A DNA stretch of 64,000 bases from Haematomicrobium sanguinis DSM 21259 (GTDB taxonomy: Bacteria; Actinomycetota; Actinomycetes; Actinomycetales; Micrococcaceae). The position numbers were made by a program, and so were the translations under genes. Below are positions 51,211 through 58,568 of this stretch, piece after piece. The notes under the pieces were generated by a model. It saw only the letters and a program-made list of their open reading frames with translations, did no database searches and was not told the DNA's origin. The stretch covers positions 1-64,000 of the forward strand of contig NZ_JIAG01000003.1 in the NCBI RefSeq assembly GCF_000688395.1, in the 5' to 3' direction. Positions within the stretch are counted from its first letter, which is position 1; the number at the start of each line of letters is the position of its first letter.

Positions 51211-51702
51211 CTAGCCGGTGAATGGTTTGGCGGAAAGAATTTCCACCTTGATTTGTTTGCCGTTGGGCGCTTCGTAGCTGGTCTTGTCGCCGGCCTTGAG
51301 CCCGTGAATCGCGGCGCCGAGCGGGGACTTTTCGGAGTAGACATCCAGGTCCGAGTCTCCGGCAACCTCGCGCGAGCCGAGGAGGAACTTCTCCTTGGTT
51401 CCGGCGACCTTCGCCTCGATGAGCATGCCGGGGCCGACCTCGCCATTATCCTCGGGCGCCTGGCCGACCTCCGCGGTCTCCAGGAGCTGGGTGAGCTGGC
51501 GGATGCGCGCCTCGGTCTTGCCCTGCTCTTCCTTGGCCGCGTGGTAGCCGCCGTTTTCCTTGAGGTCGCCCTCGGAGCGTGCTTGCTCAATACGTGCCAC
51601 AATCTCGGCACGGCCGGGACCGGAAAGGTACTCCAATTCCTCTTTGAGGCGGTCGTACGCTTCTTGGGTCAACCAGGCTACTGGTTCGCTGCTCGTTGAC
51701 AC
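51211..51702 (-). CDS. greA: Transcription elongation factor GreA
   Basis: 163 residues. It stimulates RNA polymerase to cleave backtracked RNA. N-terminal coiled coil (about 12-80: LTQEAYDRLKEELEYLSGPG and IEQARSEGDLKENGGYHAAK with the acidic tip D-x-x-E), then the C-terminal FKBP-like domain (VVGSREV-like LLGSREVAGDSDLDVYSEKS, SPLGAAIHGLKAGD). ATG 51702 with AAGGAGTGA upstream. The greA-DUF4307-mca order is as in mycobacteria. Confidence 0.94.
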   Translation of the reverse strand: MSTSSEPVAWLTQEAYDRLKEELEYLSGPGRAEIVARIEQARSEGDLKENGGYHAAKEEQGKTEARIRQLTQLLETAEVGQAPEDNGEVGPGMLIEAKVAGTKEKFLLGSREVAGDSDLDVYSEKSPLGAAIHGLKAGDKTSYEAPNGKQIKVEILSAKPFTG

Positions 51703-51910
51703 GTGTCACTCCTTGGTTTTGTTGTCCGCGCGAGGTTGCGCGAACTTCTCTGCCGCCGGTTTGCTCCAGCGCAATGACAAGCAAACACCCCGCCTGTCAC
51801 ATGCCTCAAACCGTGGCCTGCGCGTCAAACGGGGCGAAGTTATTGAAATAGCATACGGAGTTGGCGCGCCGAATGCGAACACCGCGCGGGGTTTGTGTCC
51901 AGATTGAGAC

Positions 51911-52333
51911 CTATTGGGCGATCCAGCAGGAGTTGACGTTGCCGGTCGCGCCGGGGGCGTCGGTGCGCAAAGAGACCGTGTACATGGTGGTGCGGCCGTT
52001 GTTTTCGCCCTCGCTTGGCGCGTTCGGCGGGATTTCGATGACCTTCCAACCGGTGACGGCCTTGCTTTCCTCCATCGCCTGAACCGCGCAATATGCGGTG
52101 TCGGCCGGGTTTTTCGTGACCCTGAATGTGACGTCGACGCGGGTGTTGTCGATGACTTGGAAACCGACGTCCTGGGCCGATACTTGGCCGGCCGGTTTGA
52201 TGTTGAACAGTGCCACGATTCCGACCATGACCACCAGCGCACCGCCGATCAGCCACCAGCGTAGCTTTGCGGACAGGCGAGGCTTTTCGCTCTGCCCGTA
52301 CCTGTTGGCTAGTCTGGTTTCTGGTGTTGACAC
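51911..52333 (-). CDS. DUF4307 family membrane protein
   Basis: 140 residues. N-terminal STPETRLANRYGQSEKPRLS, the typical start (RYG) of DUF4307, then one transmembrane helix (about 27-44, WWLIGGALVVMVGIVALF), and an external beta-rich domain with two Cys (YCAVQAM and NSCWIAQ) that could form a disulfide. Function unknown. ATG 52333. Rv1081c-like by position between greA and mca, divergent from mca. Confidence 0.85.
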   Translation of the reverse strand: MSTPETRLANRYGQSEKPRLSAKLRWWLIGGALVVMVGIVALFNIKPAGQVSAQDVGFQVIDNTRVDVTFRVTKNPADTAYCAVQAMEESKAVTGWKVIEIPPNAPSEGENNGRTTMYTVSLRTDAPGATGNVNSCWIAQ

Positions 52334-52384
52334 CCCAATAGTTTATGGCGCGCAGGCGCTCTTTACAGAATCGAAGGATGCCCC

Positions 52385-53326
52385 ATGGATTCCAGCAGCG
52401 ACGCGCTTTCCGCACCGGGCCGCGAACCATTGCGGCTGTTGACCGTGCACGCGCACCCGGATGACGAAGCAAGTAAGGGCTCGGCAACCATGGCCAAATA
52501 CGTGGCCGAGGGCGATGAGGTCATGGTGGTCACCTGCACCGGCGGTGAACGCGGCGACATTCTGAACCCTGCGGTCAACGCCGTGCCACAGGCGCACTGG
52601 GATTTGCCGGGGCTGCGCCGGGTGGAAATGGCTCGTTCTCAGGCCGCGCTTGGCGTCCAACACGTATGGCTCGGTTTTATGGACTCGGGATTGCCCGAGG
52701 ACCCGGAAAAGGAGCCGCTCCCCTTTGGTTCCTTCGGCACCCTTCCGCTCAGCATCGCCTCGCGCCCCTTGGTGCGGCTCATCCGCCGGTTCAAGCCGCA
52801 TGTGGTGGTCTCCTATGACGAAAACGGCGGCTACCCGCACCCCGATCACATCATGGCGCACCGGGTGGCGGTTGAAGCGTTTCGCGCCGCCGCCGATCCC
52901 TCCCTATACCCGGAGGCGGGCGAGGCGTGGGCTCCGGCCAAGCTTTACTATGACCGCGCCTTCAACCCGGAGCGCTTCCGCGCGATTCACCAGGCGTTTG
53001 AAGACGAGGGCGTCCCCTCGCCCTACGCGGAGTGGATTGCCAAGCGCTTCGACGAAAATACCGAGGGCCAGGATCCGGCGGCGCCGGTTCACGAAACAAC
53101 CACCCAGGTTAATATCGGCGATTACATCGGTGCCCGCGAAGATGCCTTGCGGGCGCACGCCTCGCAAGTGGACCCGAACGGCTTTTTCTTCGCGGTGTCC
53201 CCGGATATGCAACGCCGTGCCTGGCCGTGGGATGATTACACTCTGATCTCATCTTCGGTTGAGACTCAGGTTCCCGAGTCAGACTTGTTTGCAGGCCTGC
53301 GCGCGGGCCATACCGCAACCCCCTAG
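52385..53326 (+). CDS. mca: Mycothiol S-conjugate amidase
   Basis: 313 residues, PIG-L/MshB-type zinc amidohydrolase. It cleaves mycothiol S-conjugates, releasing mercapturates for export in detoxification. Motifs: LTVHAHPDDEASKGSATMAKYV (zinc HPDDE), VVTCTGGERGDILNPAVN and GGYPHPDHIMAHRVAVEAF. ASKG after HPDDE and the GERGDILNP sequence favour Mca over MshB. ATG 52385 with GAAGGA upstream. The flanking genes match those of M. tuberculosis mca. Confidence 0.92.
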   Translation: MDSSSDALSAPGREPLRLLTVHAHPDDEASKGSATMAKYVAEGDEVMVVTCTGGERGDILNPAVNAVPQAHWDLPGLRRVEMARSQAALGVQHVWLGFMDSGLPEDPEKEPLPFGSFGTLPLSIASRPLVRLIRRFKPHVVVSYDENGGYPHPDHIMAHRVAVEAFRAAADPSLYPEAGEAWAPAKLYYDRAFNPERFRAIHQAFEDEGVPSPYAEWIAKRFDENTEGQDPAAPVHETTTQVNIGDYIGAREDALRAHASQVDPNGFFFAVSPDMQRRAWPWDDYTLISSSVETQVPESDLFAGLRAGHTATP

Positions 53327-53339
53327 GAAACGAGCACCG

Positions 53340-53636
53340 TTGTATTCCGCCCTGTCCCTGTTCCTCTCTGCCACCGGCACGCCCGAACCGCAACCGACGC
53401 TCAATCCGAGCATCGACCCAAACGACGTCACCCCCGGCGCCATCGGCTTCTTTGTGACCGCGGCCGTGGTGATCATCGCGATCCTGCTCATGTTGGACAT
53501 GGTTCGACGTATCCGCCGTATCCGCTACCGAGAAATGGCCGAGCAGAAGCTCCTGGCGCAGCAGGAGGCAAAGAACGACGGCGATGCCTCCAACCAGCCC
53601 ACCTCACCCGAGCCTTCCCCACCAGCAAAAAAGTAG
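53340..53636 (+). CDS. Small membrane protein downstream of mca
   Basis: 98 residues. A short N-terminal segment precedes a single strong transmembrane helix (about 35-55, IGFFVTAAVVIIAILLMLDM), then a basic RRIRRIRYR stop-transfer and a charged helix, ending in a Pro-rich tail. The tail contains EAKNDGDASNQP, encoded by the dispersed motif (53575-53591). It occupies the place of Rv1083. Function unknown. I chose TTG 53340 with ACGAG upstream; the frame is open further upstream through mca. Confidence 0.7.
   Translation: MYSALSLFLSATGTPEPQPTLNPSIDPNDVTPGAIGFFVTAAVVIIAILLMLDMVRRIRRIRYREMAEQKLLAQQEAKNDGDASNQPTSPEPSPPAKK
53575..53591 (+). repeat. Dispersed ACGACGGCG motif in the small membrane protein tail
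   Basis: ACGACGGCGATGCCTCC in frame, encoding NDGDAS; preceded by AAGA as in the DedA copy, so 21 bases are shared. Confidence 0.65.
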
Positions 53637-53695
53637 GCGCAGATTAACAAACTTGTGCGGAATTCCGTACAACTTCGGTGATCTGCGCCAACTTT
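53636..53695. terminator. Two-part palindrome between convergent genes
   Basis: Outer arms GGCGCAGAT (53637-53645) and ATCTGCGCC (about 53681-53689); inner near-perfect palindrome AACTTGTGCGGAATTCCGTACAACTT shortened to its core TTGTGCGGAATTCCGTACAA. It sits between the small membrane protein (plus) and hemolysin III (minus), so probably ends both transcripts. Confidence 0.55.
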
Positions 53696-53740
53696 TCCGT
53701 TCGGGACGTTCGGGATGGGAGAGCCGGGCGGACGGGGGCC

Positions 53741-54460
53741 TCAGTGATTGGACAGGACCGCGAACATCACCGCAATGTAGTGGCAGACAAACCCGCCAAC
53801 GGTGAAGGCGTGGAACAGTTCGTGGAAACCAAACCAGGTGGGGGAGAAGTTCGGCCGCTTGAGCGCATAAAAGACCGCCCCCGCGATGTACATGGCCCCG
53901 CCGACGCAAATCAAGATCGCGGCCGGGATGCTCGCGGCAAAAAAGTCGGGTATGAACAGGAGCGCCGCGCAGCCGAGCATGACATAGATCGGGACGTAGA
54001 GCCAGCGCGGCGCGTGATGCCACAAGAGGCGGAACGTGATTCCGGCAATGGTCGCGGACCAAATCACCCACAGTAGTATGCTCGCCTTATCTGAGGGCAA
54101 TAACGTCACCGACAGCGGTGTGTAGGTGCCAGCAATGAGCAACAAAATGTTGGTGTGGTCTAGACGTTTAAGGACCGCCTTGACCTTGGGCGACCAGTTC
54201 CAACGGTGGTAGGTCGCGCTGATGCTAAAAAGCAGGACGGCGGTGAGAGCGTATACGGCAGAGGTCACCTTGTCGATGCCGGTTGGCGCCAGACAAATCA
54301 GCACAATGCCGCCCGCAATCGCAAAGGGCACCATGACCAGGTGTATCCAGCCGCGCCACTTGGGTTTCAGCTCGGCAAGAACGTCCGAGGCGTGCGGATG
54401 TGTGTCCTCACGGGCGGCCTCGAGCGGCGCAGAGGAGGGTTCGGTGGAAGCAACTGGCAT
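53741..54460 (-). CDS. Hemolysin III family (PAQR/YqfA-like) membrane protein
   Basis: 239 residues with seven hydrophobic helices. PAQR signatures: RGWIHLVMVPFAIAGGIVLI, the SATYHRWNWSP (S-x3-H) motif, LDHTNILLLIAGTYTPLSV and the C-terminal HELFHAFTVGGFVCHYIAVM (H-x3-H), which form a metal-binding hydrolase-like site. Function in bacteria is unproven; the haemolysin name is historical. ATG 54460. Rv1085c-like by position. Confidence 0.88.
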   Translation of the reverse strand: MPVASTEPSSAPLEAAREDTHPHASDVLAELKPKWRGWIHLVMVPFAIAGGIVLICLAPTGIDKVTSAVYALTAVLLFSISATYHRWNWSPKVKAVLKRLDHTNILLLIAGTYTPLSVTLLPSDKASILLWVIWSATIAGITFRLLWHHAPRWLYVPIYVMLGCAALLFIPDFFAASIPAAILICVGGAMYIAGAVFYALKRPNFSPTWFGFHELFHAFTVGGFVCHYIAVMFAVLSNH

Positions 54461-54605
54461 GGCAAGAAGTTTAGCCTACCGGCCAGTCAACTAACTGGGA
54501 GTTCACTCAACCTGCGAGCGTTGACGCGGTAAGGTGCTTAGTGGCGGTAAACCGCGAATGCGGCACCGGCCGCAGCATGCGAATCCAGCGGAAAGGACGT
54601 GCCAG

Positions 54606-55370
54606 ATGCTCAGCCTGCCATCCTTTCTCTACCGATTTTATGAGCGCCGCTTGGCCCGCGGGCTCGTCCCGGAGCGTATCCCACAGCACATCGGGGTCAC
54701 CGTTGACGGCAATCGCCGTTGGGCAAAACAAATGGGCGCGTCCACCGGGCACGGCCACCAAGCCGGAGCCGATAAGATTCTCGAATTTCTGGGCTGGTGC
54801 CATGAACTCGGCGTCAAGGTTGTGACGCTCTACATGCTTTCCACCGACAATTTGAACCGCTCGGCCGAAGAGCTCGAGCAACTTCTGGGCATCATTTCTA
54901 ATACCTTGGAGCGCCTCGATGAGGACGAACGCATCAACGTGCATGCCGTCGGCGCCCCAGAAACACTGCCCGCACCGCTTGCCGAACAACTCGCCCGCCT
55001 CGCCGAAAAAACCCATGAAGCAAACCTATTGCACGTCAATGTGGCCGTGGGCTACGGCGGCCGGCGCGAGATCGTGGACGCGGTCAAGGAACTCCTGGAA
55101 GACTCCGCGGCGAAGGGCAAGGACGTCACCCAAATTGCCGCCGAGCTCTCCGACACCCAAATCTCCGATTACCTCTACACCCGCGGCCAACCAGACCCCG
55201 ATCTCATCATCCGCACCTCCGGCGAACTCCGGCTCTCCGGTTTCCTCATGTGGCAAAGCGCCTACAGCGAGTTCTACTTTTGCGAAGCGTTGTGGCCAGC
55301 CTTCCGGCGCGTCGACTTCTTGCGTGCGCTCCGCGACTACGCCAATCGCCAGCGTCGCTTTGGCGCGTAG
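54606..55370 (+). CDS. Short-chain cis-prenyltransferase (isoprenyl transferase)
   Basis: 254 residues of the UPP synthase family. Motifs: HIGVTVDGNRRWAKQMGAS (catalytic D with NRRWA), GHQAGADKILEFLGWC, LYMLSTDNLNRS and the C-terminal PDPDLIIRTSGELRLSGFLMWQSAYSEF. GELRLSGFL and SAYSEFYF are the allylic/Mg2+-binding signatures. In mycobacteria the homologue in this place (Rv1086) makes Z,E-farnesyl diphosphate for decaprenyl phosphate. ATG 54606 chosen; GGAAAGGA lies upstream. Confidence 0.88.
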   Translation: MLSLPSFLYRFYERRLARGLVPERIPQHIGVTVDGNRRWAKQMGASTGHGHQAGADKILEFLGWCHELGVKVVTLYMLSTDNLNRSAEELEQLLGIISNTLERLDEDERINVHAVGAPETLPAPLAEQLARLAEKTHEANLLHVNVAVGYGGRREIVDAVKELLEDSAAKGKDVTQIAAELSDTQISDYLYTRGQPDPDLIIRTSGELRLSGFLMWQSAYSEFYFCEALWPAFRRVDFLRALRDYANRQRRFGA

Positions 55371-55671
55371 CCGCGCCGGGCACAGCCGGCATCGCCGGCG
55401 ACAGCCTGGCACCACCTGGCCCGCACGTTCAACCTGAACCTCAATTCACCAAGAGTTAATGTGCGACACACGCGAATACGGGGGTACGGTCAGTCACCCG
55501 AGGCGTAGTGTCTGTGTCATCGGCCGGTAATTCCGCCGGCAGATCGGGAGGCCACACGATGGATCACGGTGCACAGCATCGATTCAGCACAGGGGCCGGC
55601 ACCGGCCCGCGTGGCCTCGCCGTCCACCGCACATTTCGAGGCGGGGCCCTGCGCCCCGGTCTGGAGCAATA
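55371..55671 (+). promoter_or_regulatory. Structured leader upstream of phoH
   Basis: About 300 bases without a gene. From 55548 to 55618 a stem GAGGCCAC/GTGGCCTC (55548-55555, 55611-55618) encloses CGATG/CATCG (55557-55561, 55577-55581) and GGGCCGG-CA-CCGGCCC (55593-55608), a three-way-junction-like fold; a small hairpin GCCGG/CCGGC precedes it (55523-55540). No known riboswitch recognised. Confidence 0.4.
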
Positions 55672-57069
55672 GTGGCTGCACCAACCGACACCACCGTCAT
55701 GGACACCACCGAAGAATCACAAGCCAGGATCGCACACCAACGCGAGCCTGGCTTGAGTGTTTCCGGCGCGGAATCCACCGGCACTAAGACCTTCGTCATC
55801 GACACCTCCGTCCTGCTCTCCGACCCGCGCGCCATCATGCGCTTCGCCGAGCATGAGGTCGTCTTGCCGATCGTGGTCATCACCGAACTGGAGAAGAAAC
55901 GGCATGACCCCGAACTCGGCTACTTCGCCCGCAAAGCGCTGCGGCTCCTCGACGATCTGCGGATCGAACACGGCGGTCTCAACCAGTTCATCCCGATCGG
56001 CACCGACGGCGGCTCGCTGCGAGTAGAACTCAACCACATTTCCACCGAGGTGCTCCCGGTCGGATTCCGCGGTACCGACAATGACTCGCGCATCCTGGCG
56101 GTTGCCAAGAATTTCTCTGACGAGGGTCGGGACGTCACGGTCGTCTCCAAGGACCTGCCCATGCGCGTCAAGGCGTCGGCGATGGGCCTGGACGCGGATG
56201 AGTACCGCAACGAATTCGTCAAGGATTCGGGGTGGACAGGGGTCGCCGAGTTGGAGGTGGGCGAGGAAATCGTCAACGCGCTGTATGAAAACCAAGCAGT
56301 GGAGTACGACGACGCCACTCGCCTCCCAGCCAACACCTCCTTAATCTTGACGAGCGTGCGCGGCTCCGCGCTCGCCCGCGTCGGCGCCGACGGCAAGATG
56401 CGGCTTGTCCGGGGCGACAAAGACGTTTTCGGGCTCCATGGACGCAGCGCGGAACAGCGCCTCGCGATTGACCTGTTGAGCGACCCGGAGGTCGGGATCG
56501 TCTCGCTCGGCGGGCGGGCCGGTACCGGCAAGTCCGCGCTTGCACTGTGCGCCGGACTCGAAGCGGTGATGGAGCGGCGCGAGCATCGCAAGGTTGTGGT
56601 GTTTCGACCGCTCTTTGCCGTGGGTGGCCAGGAACTCGGATATCTGCCCGGGGACCAGGGCGAAAAAATGAACCCTTGGGCGCAAGCGGTCTTCGACACT
56701 CTCGGCGCCCTCGTCTCCCAAGAAGTGGTGGAAGAAGTCATGGACCGCGGCATGTTGGAGGTGCTCCCGCTCACGCATATTCGCGGACGCTCCCTGCATG
56801 ACTCGTTCGTCATCGTTGACGAGGCCCAGTCGCTGGAAAAGAACGTGCTGTTGACTGTGATGAGCCGGATCGGGCAGAACTCCAAGATCGTGCTGACTCA
56901 CGATGTCGCCCAGCGCGACAACCTGCGCGTCGGCCGGCATGATGGGGTCGCGGCCGTGGTGGAAACGCTCAAGGGCAACGGTCTCTTCGGGCATGTGACT
57001 CTCACCCGTTCCGAGCGCTCGCCGATCGCGGCCCTCGTGACCGACCTATTGGAGCGCGCCGAAATCTAA
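55672..57069 (+). CDS. phoH2: PIN-PhoH fusion protein (PhoH2-type RNA helicase/nuclease)
   Basis: 465 residues. An N-terminal PIN nuclease domain (about 42-180: [40 protein letters not shown] and [12 protein letters not shown] with the acidic residues) is fused to a PhoH ATPase domain with Walker [19 protein letters not shown], Walker [16 protein letters not shown] and [15 protein letters not shown]. PhoH2 proteins unwind and cut RNA. The start is GTG 55672; ATG 55699 is possible. Preceded by a structured leader and followed by a long palindrome. Confidence 0.9.
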   Translation: MAAPTDTTVMDTTEESQARIAHQREPGLSVSGAESTGTKTFVIDTSVLLSDPRAIMRFAEHEVVLPIVVITELEKKRHDPELGYFARKALRLLDDLRIEHGGLNQFIPIGTDGGSLRVELNHISTEVLPVGFRGTDNDSRILAVAKNFSDEGRDVTVVSKDLPMRVKASAMGLDADEYRNEFVKDSGWTGVAELEVGEEIVNALYENQAVEYDDATRLPANTSLILTSVRGSALARVGADGKMRLVRGDKDVFGLHGRSAEQRLAIDLLSDPEVGIVSLGGRAGTGKSALALCAGLEAVMERREHRKVVVFRPLFAVGGQELGYLPGDQGEKMNPWAQAVFDTLGALVSQEVVEEVMDRGMLEVLPLTHIRGRSLHDSFVIVDEAQSLEKNVLLTVMSRIGQNSKIVLTHDVAQRDNLRVGRHDGVAAVVETLKGNGLFGHVTLTRSERSPIAALVTDLLERAEI

Positions 57070-57078
57070 CCCCCAGCC

Positions 57079-57142
57079 CGTCTATGTAGCGCGACACGCC
57101 GAGGGAAACACCATTTCCTCGGCGTGTCGCGCTACATAGACG
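57079..57142. terminator. Long inverted repeat between convergent genes, same arm as 9372-9431
   Basis: Left arm begins CGTCTATGTAGCGCGACACG (57079 on) and right arm ends at 57142; complementary over about 28 bases with one extra G. The core CTATGTAGCGCGACACGCCG is identical to the palindrome at 9372-9431. It lies between phoH (plus) and the oxidoreductase (minus). Confidence 0.7.
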
Positions 57143-57189
57143 GGGGGAGAGGGAGGGTGCGGGGCGACGGCGGCGACGCGCGTGATGAA

Positions 57190-57207
57190 GGCGAGCAACG
57201 CCGTCGT
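57190..57207 (-). repeat. Dispersed ACGACGGCG motif, intergenic
   Basis: On the minus strand ACGACGGCGTTGCTCGCC, matching 12320-12337 and 16209-16226 over 18 bases; 19 bases downstream of the oxidoreductase stop. Confidence 0.65.
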
Positions 57208-57225
57208 ACCTGATGTTGCGCTACG

Positions 57226-58503
57226 TCACCGGTGTGCCGCGGCCGCCAACTCAGCCATGCTGACGGTCTGCCCGGTGTGTCTGGATTCTTCCGCCGCCCA
57301 CACGAGTGCGTGCGAGCGGAAGCTCGTGCTGGCGTTTGCGGCGTCCGCCTCAGTTGGGTTTTGCAGCGCATTCAGGAAGGCGAGGATCAGCTCATCGTCG
57401 GCGCCGCCATGGCCGTCGGCGGCACTCGCTCCGCCCCGAGTGGCAAGGTCGATGGTTCGTTCGGTGTTGGTTGCGAAATCTAGGATTTTCAGCCGGGTGC
57501 CGTCGCCCTCGATACGGCCCGCGGTGCCGAAAATGCGAGTTTTGCGGAAGTCCAGTTCGCTGAAGGCAACGGCGGTGAAGGAAGCGGTGGAACCGTCGTC
57601 GAACTCGATATTGGTGATTTGGTGGTCGGCGACATCATTCTGCCCGTTAAACACGCATTCGCCGTAGGGGCCGTTCGCGAGGGCGTCCATAACCGAAGCC
57701 TCGGAGACATGCGGGGTGAGGACGCCGAGCGGCCACACTTCGCCAACCGGATCGCCCAGGAATCGGCGGTAGATGGTGGGCGCCGAGTACGCGCAGGTGT
57801 TGACGAGCACGCAGTCCAGACACCGATTGGCGGCACCGGCTGGCTTATTCTCGGGGCGGAAGTAGAACAGGCTCCCAAAGGAAGACACCTTGCGGGCTTC
57901 GCGTCCGCTGATGAAGGTAATCCAGTCCAGATCGTGACTCGATTTGGCCAAGAGCATGGGGCTGGATGTCGCTTCTCGGGCCCAATTTCCGCGAACGTAC
58001 GAGTGCGCAAAGTGCCACCAGCCGATCGGTTCCACGTGCTCAATTGACACCAGGGTTCCGATGGTTCCCGCATCCAAAAGGTCTTTGAGCGTGCGGGTGT
58101 AGAGGCTGTACCGCAACACATGCGCCACCATAAAAATGCTCCTATTGCGCTCCACCGCCTCCACAATTCGTCTCGCGTCCGCTTCGCGCGGGGCCATCGG
58201 TTTCTCCAGCAAGATGTTGTAGCCGGCATCGGCAAGCGCGACGGCGGGTTCGGTGTGCAAGGCATCCGGGGTGGCAATGATCACGGCATCCGCGGCGGGT
58301 TGCGCGGTGGCGAACTCGCGCCACGTTGCGAAGGTGTGCTCATCTGCAATGCCGTAGGTCTGCTGGAACCGGGTGCGAACCTCTTCGCGCGGGTCGGCGA
58401 TGCTGACGATCGCGGAGCGCCCGGTGGCGGCGGCAATTTTCGCGTATTGAGTGCCGCGTGCGCCGCCGCCAATGACGGCGAGGCGGAGGGGAGTGGCGGG
58501 CAT
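57226..58503 (-). CDS. Gfo/Idh/MocA-family NAD(P)-dependent oxidoreductase
   Basis: 425 residues. Rossmann domain about 5-135: LRLAVIGGGARGTQYAKIAA, DAVIIATPDALHTEPAVALA and the catalytic lysine in NILLEKPMAPREAD. The C-terminal alpha/beta domain contains SIEHVEPIGWWHFAHSYVRG, with likely active-site His/Tyr, and a Cys cluster RCLDCVLVNTCAY (about 225-240), probably structural. It oxidises or reduces a sugar or sugar acid; substrate unknown. The start is ATG 58503 with GGAGGCCACC upstream, better than ATG 58515. Likely last gene of the sugar ABC operon. Confidence 0.85.
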   Translation of the reverse strand: MPATPLRLAVIGGGARGTQYAKIAAATGRSAIVSIADPREEVRTRFQQTYGIADEHTFATWREFATAQPAADAVIIATPDALHTEPAVALADAGYNILLEKPMAPREADARRIVEAVERNRSIFMVAHVLRYSLYTRTLKDLLDAGTIGTLVSIEHVEPIGWWHFAHSYVRGNWAREATSSPMLLAKSSHDLDWITFISGREARKVSSFGSLFYFRPENKPAGAANRCLDCVLVNTCAYSAPTIYRRFLGDPVGEVWPLGVLTPHVSEASVMDALANGPYGECVFNGQNDVADHQITNIEFDDGSTASFTAVAFSELDFRKTRIFGTAGRIEGDGTRLKILDFATNTERTIDLATRGGASAADGHGGADDELILAFLNALQNPTEADAANASTSFRSHALVWAAEESRHTGQTVSMAELAAAAHR

Positions 58504-58568
58504 GGTGGCCTCCATTGTTGGCTGGGGTGCTCGGACGCGCGGCTGGCCCGTCCGAGCACCGGTTGGGG

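Noticed and set aside
55569-55787. 72-residue open frame just before phoH
   Set aside because: It overlaps the structured leader and the phoH start, has no family similarity and no clear ribosome binding site.
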